Positions 27,452-33,888 of a stretch of 33,888 nt of DNA are shown piece by piece. Made by a program: the position numbers and the translations under genes. Position 1 is the first letter of the stretch, and every line of letters starts with the position of its first letter. Origin of the DNA: Dehalococcoidia bacterium (GTDB lineage Bacteria; Chloroflexota; Dehalococcoidia; GIF9; AB-539-J10). The DNA lies in assembly GCA_030665785.1 (NCBI GenBank), contig DAOUZA010000006.1:1-33888 (forward strand). The letters run 5' to 3'. The notes under the pieces were generated by a model. That model saw only the letters and a list, made by a program, of their open reading frames with translations. It was not told the origin of the DNA and ran no database searches.

Positions 27452-28252
27452 CTAAAAGCCCTCTCTATACTTAGCCCAGTTTGGCGGCCTTTTCTCTAAC
27501 CAGGCCTTCATGCCCTCCTGTGCCTCCTCACTTTTATAATAGTCCATTAGCGAATGCATGGACATTGTTTCTATCCCGAATATGCTGTCAGTAAAGGCAT
27601 TGAAGGAAGCTTTGAGGTATCTGAGTGCTGTGGGGCTTAAATTTAATATCTCCCGACACCATTTCTTAGTTTCCTCTTCCAGTTGGTCAGGCGGGACCAC
27701 TTTGTTAACCAGCCCCATTTGATATGCTTCTTGAGCAGTGTACCGTCGACAAAGGAACCACATCTCCCTGGCTCTTTTCTCTCCTATCACTCTAGCGAGG
27801 TAAGCTGAGCCAAAACCGGCATCGAAGCTTCCCACTCTAGGACCGGTTTGACCGAATATGGCTGTTTCAGAGGCAATGGTGAGGTCGCAGATAACATGAA
27901 GCACATGCCCTCCACCAATAGCGTAGCCGTTTACTGCAGCTATCACTGGTTTGGGAGCTTCTCTGATAAGGCGATGAACATCTAGTATGTGTGCTATCTC
28001 AGGACTATAGCGAGGTGATTTTTGTCCCACGTCTGTAAAATCGCCCCCACTACAAAAGGCTTTATCACCAGCACCTGTAAGCACTATGACTCCTACCCCA
28101 AAATCAGAAGCCGCATCTTCCAGGGCTTGTTGTAATTCTACAGTGGTCCTGCCACGAAAAGCATTACGTAATTGAGGGCGATTTATCATTATCCTGGCAG
28201 CACCTTCTATGCCCGCCCAGGGTTTGTCATAAATGATGTCTTCAAACTCCAT
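27452..28252 (-). CDS. crotonase-family enzyme, BadI/MenB-like (2-ketocyclohexanecarboxyl-CoA hydrolase candidate)
   Basis: MEFEDIIYDK...GYAIGGGHVLHVICDLTIASETAIFGQTGPRVGSFDAGFGSAYLARVIGEKRAREMWFLCRRY...SPTALRYLKASFNAFTD matches the MenB/BadI branch. Confidence 0.85.
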   Translation of the reverse strand: MEFEDIIYDKPWAGIEGAARIMINRPQLRNAFRGRTTVELQQALEDAASDFGVGVIVLTGAGDKAFCSGGDFTDVGQKSPRYSPEIAHILDVHRLIREAPKPVIAAVNGYAIGGGHVLHVICDLTIASETAIFGQTGPRVGSFDAGFGSAYLARVIGEKRAREMWFLCRRYTAQEAYQMGLVNKVVPPDQLEEETKKWCREILNLSPTALRYLKASFNAFTDSIFGIETMSMHSLMDYYKSEEAQEGMKAWLEKRPPNWAKYREGF

Positions 28253-28276
28253 TTTTAGCATCTCCTTTTGAATAAA

Positions 28277-29068
28277 TTAAATCATAGAATAGCCACCACT
28301 AACGCTGATTGCTTGACCGGTGATGAAGCTTGCCGCATCTGAGGCTAGGAATACCACGGTATTGGCAACTTCCTCTGCTGTTCCTAACCTGCGTAAGGCA
28401 TAAGCTTTCTTCATCTTTTCTACTACTACCTCAGGACCAAAAAACTGGATGCCTCCCTTCCACATGCTTGCTTCACTTATCTCACCTTCCTTAGGAATAA
28501 CTACACCGGGACAAACCGCATTTAGCCTTATCCCATAGCGCCCTACTTCCCTGGCTATCGCTTTACTCAGGGCGATAACTCCTGCTTTGCAGCCTGAGTA
28601 AACAGCTTCTCTGAACTCACCTACACGCCCGGCATCAGAGGAAATGCTCACAATGTTTCCCCCTTTCTGTTCAATCATGTGGGGAAGGACTGTTTTAATA
28701 CAATTGAGGTCGGAACGGTAGTTCAAAGTGATTACTTTATCCCAGAAGTCTGGTGTGGTGTTGGTAAATGGTTGCGGCAAATCCCATCCGACATTGTTGA
28801 CCAGCACATCTATCTTCCCAAATTCATTTAATACCTTGTTAACCATTGCCTTGACTTCGTCAAGTTTGGTCACATCCGTTTTTAATATCACGGAGCGTCC
28901 TTTCCCCAGAGAGTTGCATTGGTGTGCTACTTTTTTGCCTTGCTTCTCATCTATCTCGGCGATGACTACATTTGAATCCTCTTTAGCAAAGGCTAGCGAG
29001 ATAGCTCGTCCAATATTTGAAGCTCCTCCAGTTACAATGACCGTTTTCCCTTTCAAGTCGAGTTCCAT
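28277..29068 (-). CDS. short-chain dehydrogenase/reductase, BadH-like
   Basis: VIVTGGASNIGRAI, NNVGWDLPQPFTNTTPDFW, SSDAGRVGEFREAVYSGCKAGVIALSKAIARE, NAVCPG, ITGQAISVSGG. Confidence 0.87.
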   Translation of the reverse strand: MELDLKGKTVIVTGGASNIGRAISLAFAKEDSNVVIAEIDEKQGKKVAHQCNSLGKGRSVILKTDVTKLDEVKAMVNKVLNEFGKIDVLVNNVGWDLPQPFTNTTPDFWDKVITLNYRSDLNCIKTVLPHMIEQKGGNIVSISSDAGRVGEFREAVYSGCKAGVIALSKAIAREVGRYGIRLNAVCPGVVIPKEGEISEASMWKGGIQFFGPEVVVEKMKKAYALRRLGTAEEVANTVVFLASDAASFITGQAISVSGGYSMI

Positions 29069-29119
29069 TTTCCCTCCTTCCTAAATTATTTACCAAACTG
29101 TAGCTATGGATGGTGAGCG

Positions 29120-29212
29120 TTATTTGTAGGAAATCATTTCTCTGCCCAGTTTTGCTCCTACGATTACAATTTCTTGAATTTCACGAGTGCCATCGCCTCT
29201 TTCTTTTAAGCC
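29120..29212 (-). pseudogene. C-terminal remnant of an acyl-CoA dehydrogenase
   Basis: Reverse-strand reading NGLKERGDGTREIQEIVIVGAKLGREMISYK* matches the ACAD C-terminal GxGTxEIQ...LGRE pattern; the frame is closed upstream by a stop. Confidence 0.65.
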
Positions 29213-29298
29213 ATTTTACCAAACAAAATAGTTTAGAGATAGTAGAATCATTAGCATTGTTGATGGTGATAGGCGGTGTTATACTCTGGTGTATAGGA

Positions 29299-30012
29299 AT
29301 GGCGAGGATAGACAAGCGCACGAATGATGAAATCCGCCCGGTGCGTATAATCTTGGGTTATCAATCTTTTGCCGAGGGCTCAGCGTTGATAGAGGTGGGG
29401 CAGACGAGGGTGTTATGTTCCGTGAGTATGGAGGAGAGGGTTCCTAATTTTCTCAGGAATAGTGGGCAGGGATGGGTGACTGCGGAATATGCTATGCTGC
29501 CGCGCTCAACGCTTACCCGCATACCGCGGGATAGGATAGGGGGAAGAAGCCAGGAAATCCAGCGCCTTGTTGGTCGTAGTTTGAGGGCAATAACTAATAT
29601 GGCTGCTCTGGGTGAACGAACTTTCATTGTTGACTGCGATGTATTGCAAGCAGATGGCGGCACCAGAACTGCTGCGGTCACCGGTGGATATGTTGCCCTG
29701 TATCAAGCGTTCCATAATTTGAGAAAACAAGGTATGTTGCCCTTTATGCCGCTCAATAAGATGGCAGCTGGCATTAGCGTGGGAATCGTTGGTGGTGATA
29801 TGCTGCTTGACCTTTGCTATGAGGAAGATTATCGTGCCGAGGTTGATTTCAATGTAGTCATGACTGATAAAAACGAGTTTGTAGAAGTCCAGGGAACCGC
29901 TGAAGGTAAGCCTTTCTCCAAGGAAGCTATTGATTCACTGCTATCATTAGCCCAGCGTGGAATAACGAGGCTATTCAAAGCCCAGAGGGAAGCGGTAAGG
30001 ACTTTATCTTAA
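29299..30012 (+). CDS. rph: ribonuclease PH
   Basis: MARIDKRTNDEIRPVRIILGYQSFAEGSALIEVGQTRVLCSVSMEERVPNFLRNSGQGWVTAEYAMLPRST; start corrected to the conserved M. Confidence 0.96.
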   Translation: MARIDKRTNDEIRPVRIILGYQSFAEGSALIEVGQTRVLCSVSMEERVPNFLRNSGQGWVTAEYAMLPRSTLTRIPRDRIGGRSQEIQRLVGRSLRAITNMAALGERTFIVDCDVLQADGGTRTAAVTGGYVALYQAFHNLRKQGMLPFMPLNKMAAGISVGIVGGDMLLDLCYEEDYRAEVDFNVVMTDKNEFVEVQGTAEGKPFSKEAIDSLLSLAQRGITRLFKAQREAVRTLS

Positions 30013-30132
30013 CTACGGACTCCACCTGCGCAATATTAAGCAAGGCGTGAGCTTTATCCGAGCCATCACCAGGAAAAAGTTTTAGCCCATCACTTTTGCA
30101 CTTGTCTTGAAACCCCTCTCTATAAATCTCTT

Positions 30133-30158
30133 CCCCCTCTCCTTTGAAGGAGAGGGGG
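30133..30158. repeat. intergenic palindrome CCCCCTCTCCTT-TG-AAGGAGAGGGGG
   Basis: Perfect 12-bp arms with 2-bp centre between rph and the TA module; REP/MITE-like. Confidence 0.8.
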
Positions 30159-30195
30159 ATAAAGGGGGTGAGGTTAGTAAACACTCTCCAACTTC

Positions 30196-30224
30196 TTGAC
30201 ATTCGTAATATTGAGCCGTATAAT
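30196..30224 (+). promoter_or_regulatory. consensus sigma70 promoter TTGACA-17-TATAAT
   Basis: TTGACA 30196-30201, TATAAT 30219-30224, followed by a CCATAT-N14-ATATGG dyad (30229-30254). Confidence 0.75.
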
Positions 30225-30263
30225 CAAACCATATAAAATCTGGTAAAAATATGGAGGTTAAGT

Positions 30264-30470
30264 ATGGCAAAAACAACCGTTGTTATTGATGATGAATTGC
30301 TGGATAAGGCGATGAAGGCGAGCGGAGCCAAGACTAAGAAACAAGCCATCACAACCGGGCTGAAAGAGTTAATTCGCAGGAGGAATTTGGAAGCTTTACG
30401 CCAGGAGGCAGGTACATTTGACTTAGCTCTTTCCCTAGAGGAGCTAGAGAAACTGAGAAATGAGCAATAA
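30264..30470 (+). CDS. type II antitoxin, VapB-like
   Basis: MAKTTVVIDDELLDKAMKASGAKTKKQAITTGLKELIRRR is VapB-like; overlaps a PIN-domain gene. Confidence 0.85.
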   Translation: MAKTTVVIDDELLDKAMKASGAKTKKQAITTGLKELIRRRNLEALRQEAGTFDLALSLEELEKLRNEQ

Positions 30471-30882
30471 TCTTGTGCTCATCGATACCTCGGTTTGGGT
30501 TCTGGCTCTCAGAAAATCTCCGTTGCCAATGGTCAAGGATGAAGTGGGGCACTTGCTAGCTGAAGACAGGGTAGCCATTGTTCCTATGATATATTTGGAG
30601 CTACTGGGCGGAACTAAATCAATAAATGAGTTCAACCGTCTCAAAAGCCGTCTCGATGCCCTTCACCAAATACCAATAAGTGAAGCAACCTGGGAGACTG
30701 CAGCGCAGCTTTCTTTTAAGTTACGACAACGAGGGAAGGTTATTCCTTATACCGACATACTCATTGGCTCGGCGGCAATTCTTGCCGATGCTTTATTACT
30801 CCATGCTGATAAGCATTTCGATTTGATGGCTGAGGATACCGATTTGAATGTTAAAAGCCTTGTCTCCATGGTAAGAAAATGA
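30460..30882 (+). CDS. PIN-domain toxin, VapC-like
   Basis: LVLIDTSVWVLALRK...IVPMIYLELLGG...IPYTDILIGSAAILADALLLHADKHFDLMA: acidic PIN residues present. Confidence 0.88.
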   Translation: MSNNLVLIDTSVWVLALRKSPLPMVKDEVGHLLAEDRVAIVPMIYLELLGGTKSINEFNRLKSRLDALHQIPISEATWETAAQLSFKLRQRGKVIPYTDILIGSAAILADALLLHADKHFDLMAEDTDLNVKSLVSMVRK

Positions 30883-31088
30883 CCTATCCCAAAAGTCTCC
30901 ACCATAATCCTCCACTTCTATACATAGCCTTGGGTTCCTTATCGGAGCTTGAAACGCAAGTCATAATTGCAGGTAGATTAGGATATTTAACTGATTCAAG
31001 TAAGCTATCAGAAAGTATAGAGGTCATACGAAAGTTAATAAATGGTTTAATATATTCTCTAAAGAGAGGTAGAGGCAAAAATCAGTAA
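30879..31088 (+). pseudogene. four-helix-bundle protein (23S rRNA-IVP family), C-terminal fragment
   Basis: ALGSLSELETQVIIAGRLGYL...EVIRKLINGLIYSLKRGRG is the family C-terminal half; the N-terminal helices are missing. Confidence 0.6.
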
Positions 31089-31091
31089 CTC

Positions 31092-31131
31092 ATTACATAT
31101 TACATATCACCTGTCACCTGTCACCTGTCAC
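31092..31131. repeat. heptanucleotide tandem repeats (ATTACAT x2, TCACCTG x3 plus partial)
   Basis: ATTACATATTACATATCACCTGTCACCTGTCACCTGTCAC. Confidence 0.9.
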
Positions 31132-31175
31132 TCATAGCTGATGATTCATCATGAGTTGTCCCAAAGTGTCTCCTA

Positions 31176-31269
31176 TCATTGCGAGCTGTTCCCCCTTTGT
31201 CATTGCGAGCGAAGCGCGGCAATCTCACCCCCTTTGTCATTGCGAGGGGCAAAGCCCCGAAGCAATCTC
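31176..31269. repeat. REP-like cluster based on TCATTGCGAGC...GCAATCTC
   Basis: TCATTGCGAG at 31176, 31200 and 31237; two units end in GCAATCTC. Confidence 0.75.
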
Positions 31270-31468
31270 AGGGACAGAGAATGGGATTGCTTCATCTATG
31301 TCAGGTCGCCTATAATGTGAATAATGAATATCGTAGTTATTGCTGCTGGCTATGTTGGCTTGGTATTCAGACTGTAGCAGCTATTTATGTCATTGCCCGC
31401 AGGTTTTCCATGTAGTCAGCAACGGCGTGCTCCTGCTCAGACTCTCCCCCAACCTCTCCTTTGTTCCT

Positions 31469-31498
31469 TTGATATTTACAGATACGCAATGATAGAAT
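31469..31498 (+). promoter_or_regulatory. sigma70-type promoter TTGATA-18-TAGAAT
   Basis: Located 43 bp upstream of the phosphohexomutase start. Confidence 0.4.
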
Positions 31499-31540
31499 AG
31501 ATGGAAGTTTCTATCTATAGGTTATGAGGGTTAAAGATAG

Positions 31541-32908
31541 ATGTCTTTATTTGACACCAGTGGTATTAGAGGCAAGGTTGGTGAGCAGCTCTCTATTGAA
31601 TTTTGCCTTCAAATTGGCAAAGCTGTTGGCAGTACATTGTCTCCCGCTTCAAGAGCGTGTGTTTCAACTGACACCAGGGTAAGCCGAGATGTTATAAAGA
31701 CCGCTCTTATCTCTGGCTTGCTTTCAGCGGGGGTAAATGTCACTGACCTTGGTATCCTGCCAACGCCAGCTTTAGCGCTTCTCACCAGAGAGCTTGATTT
31801 CGATGTCGGCATCATGATTACTGCCTCTCATAACCCGCCATGTTATAATGGGATTAAGCTGTTCAACCAAGACACGCTGGGATTCAGCCCTGAGCAGGAA
31901 GAGGAGATAGAAAGCCGGTACTTGTCCCGGCAATTTCGACAGGTAGGCTGGCAGGAATACGGCAGCTTGTCCAGGGAAGAAAAGGCTGGGGAGAGATATC
32001 TTATCGCTTTAAAAAACAAAGTTTCCTCCTGGAATATCACTCCCCGTATGAAGCTCGTCATCGACCCGGGGAACGGTGCCGCTTGCAATCTTGCTTCTGC
32101 TTTGTTTCACAACCTGGGATTTGAGGTTTTTCTCATAAACGATGACCCAGATGGCTTATTCCCGGGGAGAAGTGCCGAGCCTACTGCAGAGACGCTTAAG
32201 GGAACGGTCAAGTTTTTAAGGGATTGTAACGCTGACCTGGCTATCTGTTTCGATGGTGATGCCGACCGCGTAGTCTTCTGCGATAAGCAGGGTTTTCTGG
32301 GCTATAACGAGATGATTGCCTATATCTCCAGACTGGCGGTTAAGGAAAGTGGCAAGGCTAAGGTTGCCACTACCGTGGAAACCGGAAAGCTTCTCGATGC
32401 TGCCGTAGTTGACTTGAACGCCAGAGTAGTCCGTGGTAGAGTTGGCGATGTATCTTTGGCTTACTCCGCCAGAGAACTAGACGCAGCTATCGGGGTAGAG
32501 CAGGTAGGTGTTTATATTTTGCCCCAGATTGGTTACTATCCAGACAGCTTTTTAGCCGTCCTTTTCCTCCTCAGCCACCTCAATGATGTCGGTGAAATTA
32601 GGGATTTCTATCGCCATCTCCCCTCTTTCTTCTTTGAGAAGGTGAAAATCACCTGTCCTGATAACCTGAAGCAGGAGGCGATGAAGAAATGCGGGATAAG
32701 TGTTGATAGCTCCGCTGGGGAAGTCAACAATCTGGATGGTATACGCATAGATTTCGCAGACTCGTGGTTGCTCATTCGACCAAGCGGCACTGAGTCCGCT
32801 ATTCGCTTGCTTGTTGAGGGAGACTCCAGGGATATGGTAAAGGAATTAGTGGCTCGGAATACTCAGCTAATAGAGGAAGCCATCGCCCAAAGTGGAGGGA
32901 AGGGATGA
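31541..32908 (+). CDS. phosphohexomutase (phosphoglucosamine/phosphomannomutase family)
   Basis: MSLFDTSGIRGKVGE, IMITASHNPPCYNGIKLF (phospho-Ser loop), CFDGDADRVVFCD, RPSGTESAIRLLVEG. Confidence 0.93.
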   Translation: MSLFDTSGIRGKVGEQLSIEFCLQIGKAVGSTLSPASRACVSTDTRVSRDVIKTALISGLLSAGVNVTDLGILPTPALALLTRELDFDVGIMITASHNPPCYNGIKLFNQDTLGFSPEQEEEIESRYLSRQFRQVGWQEYGSLSREEKAGERYLIALKNKVSSWNITPRMKLVIDPGNGAACNLASALFHNLGFEVFLINDDPDGLFPGRSAEPTAETLKGTVKFLRDCNADLAICFDGDADRVVFCDKQGFLGYNEMIAYISRLAVKESGKAKVATTVETGKLLDAAVVDLNARVVRGRVGDVSLAYSARELDAAIGVEQVGVYILPQIGYYPDSFLAVLFLLSHLNDVGEIRDFYRHLPSFFFEKVKITCPDNLKQEAMKKCGISVDSSAGEVNNLDGIRIDFADSWLLIRPSGTESAIRLLVEGDSRDMVKELVARNTQLIEEAIAQSGGKG

Positions 32909-33888
32909 AAGTGGTGTTTCTTTGCGGGGGTGTGGGGAAAAGGATGCTGCCTCTCTCGGAGGATAAGTTCTTGCTTAAATTCCTGGGGAAGACTTTACTT
33001 CATCATCAAGTTGACCAGGCAAGAAAAGCCGGCTTAAATGAATTTATTTTCATCGGCAACCCGAATAATATAGATAAAATAAAGGGTATTATGCAGAACA
33101 TCGCACAGGCTAAATTTGCCTTCGCCGTTCAGGAAAAACCTTTGGGCATGGCGAACGCCCTTGAAGCAGCCCAAAATGTGTTGTCTGACGAGCCTGTTAT
33201 CGTGGTAAATCCCAACGATGTCTTTGAAAGCTCAGTTTATAGCAGTATTATGGAACAGTATCACGGCAATTCTGCTGCCTCTTACATCCTTGCTTATGAA
33301 GTGAAGGAGTATTTTCCCGGTGGCTATTTAGTGGTGGGCGAAGCAGGGAATGTAAAAGCCATTGTGGAGAAGCCAGGCAAGGGCAATCAACCTTCCAATT
33401 TAGTGAACATTGTGGTTCACTTGCACACCCGACCAAAAGAGCTCCTGGAGTATATCGCAGCTGCCGCCACCTCAACCGATGATGTTTACGAACAAGCCAT
33501 AAGTAACATGATAGCTGAGGGACACAAAGTTAAAGTTATCAGGTATAATGGCTTCTGGAAAGCCATCAAATACCCCTGGGATATATTCTCGGTGATGGAA
33601 TATTTCTTGAAGCACATGAAGGGAAATGTCTCACCAAAAGCTTCTATCTCATCAAAAGCGGTTATCGAAGGAAATGTCGTCATTGAAGAGGGCGTTAAAG
33701 TTCTTGAGAATGCTGTAATAAGAGGTCCGTGTTATATTGGTCGGAATTCCATTATTGGCAATAATGTGTTAATTCGTGGTGGCAGCCATATTGGCGAAGG
33801 TTGTGTAGTTGGCTATGGCACGGAGATGAAGCACTGCTATATTGAGGATAGGTGTTGGTTTCATCGGAACTACTTTGGAGATTCAATT
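32905..33888 (+). CDS. sugar-phosphate nucleotidyltransferase with left-handed beta-helix repeats (GlmU-like; truncated at right edge)
   Basis: MKVVFLCGGVGKRMLPLSEDKFLLKFLGK, QEKPLGMANALEAA, hexapeptide repeats VIEGNVVIEEGVKVLENAVIRGPCYIGRNSIIGNNVLIRGGSHIGEG; ATGA overlap with the mutase stop. Confidence 0.9.
   Translation, partial: MKVVFLCGGVGKRMLPLSEDKFLLKFLGKTLLHHQVDQARKAGLNEFIFIGNPNNIDKIKGIMQNIAQAKFAFAVQEKPLGMANALEAAQNVLSDEPVIVVNPNDVFESSVYSSIMEQYHGNSAASYILAYEVKEYFPGGYLVVGEAGNVKAIVEKPGKGNQPSNLVNIVVHLHTRPKELLEYIAAAATSTDDVYEQAISNMIAEGHKVKVIRYNGFWKAIKYPWDIFSVMEYFLKHMKGNVSPKASISSKAVIEGNVVIEEGVKVLENAVIRGPCYIGRNSIIGNNVLIRGGSHIGEGCVVGYGTEMKHCYIEDRCWFHRNYFGDSI

Noticed and set aside
27452-28252. 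Calling the crotonase menB
   Set aside because: MenB-branch motifs are present, but no other menaquinone genes are nearby and the partner SDR points to a BadI-like role.
31107-31131. Possible CRISPR-like repeats (TCACCTG copies)
   Set aside because: Seven-nt contiguous tandem copies without spacers; no cas genes.
31179-31415. 78-aa ORF MRAVPPLSLRAKRGNLTPFVIARGK...
   Set aside because: It is a translation of the TCATTGCGAGC repeat block, a known source of spurious ORFs.

Overview
This 33.9-kb bacterial window alternates conserved housekeeping genes (tsaD, yebC-ruvC-ruvA, degV-like, uvrB, rph, a phosphohexomutase and a sugar-phosphate nucleotidyltransferase) with acyl-CoA and carbon catabolic operons. 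Gene content is compatible with an anaerobic Chloroflexota/Dehalococcoidia-like genome, but that is inference. No tRNA, rRNA, CRISPR array or IS element was found.

Main points:
(1) A tight three-gene operon encodes an FGGY kinase, a RuBisCO-like protein (RLP) and a saccharopine-dehydrogenase-like oxidoreductase. The RLP keeps the metal/carbamylation motif KDDE but has lost other RuBisCO residues. This is the best candidate for an undescribed pathway.
(2) Two paralogous modules on opposite strands each carry two thiolase-fold proteins and two DUF35 Zn-ribbon/OB-fold proteins. By eye, three of the four thiolases lack the nucleophilic Cys. One module sits beside a BKACE and a tandem acyl-CoA dehydrogenase pair.
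(3) A BadH/BadI-like pair has a decayed acyl-CoA dehydrogenase C-terminus directly upstream.
(4) Several gene remnants are present: an internally deleted DUF72 gene, a truncated four-helix-bundle protein, and a 9-codon ORF that looks like an enoyl-CoA hydratase start.
(5) Housekeeping genes here appear Shine-Dalgarno-poor or leaderless, while catabolic genes almost all have strong Shine-Dalgarno sequences.

All family assignments and residue comparisons come from reading the sequence and recalled family motifs; no database search was run.
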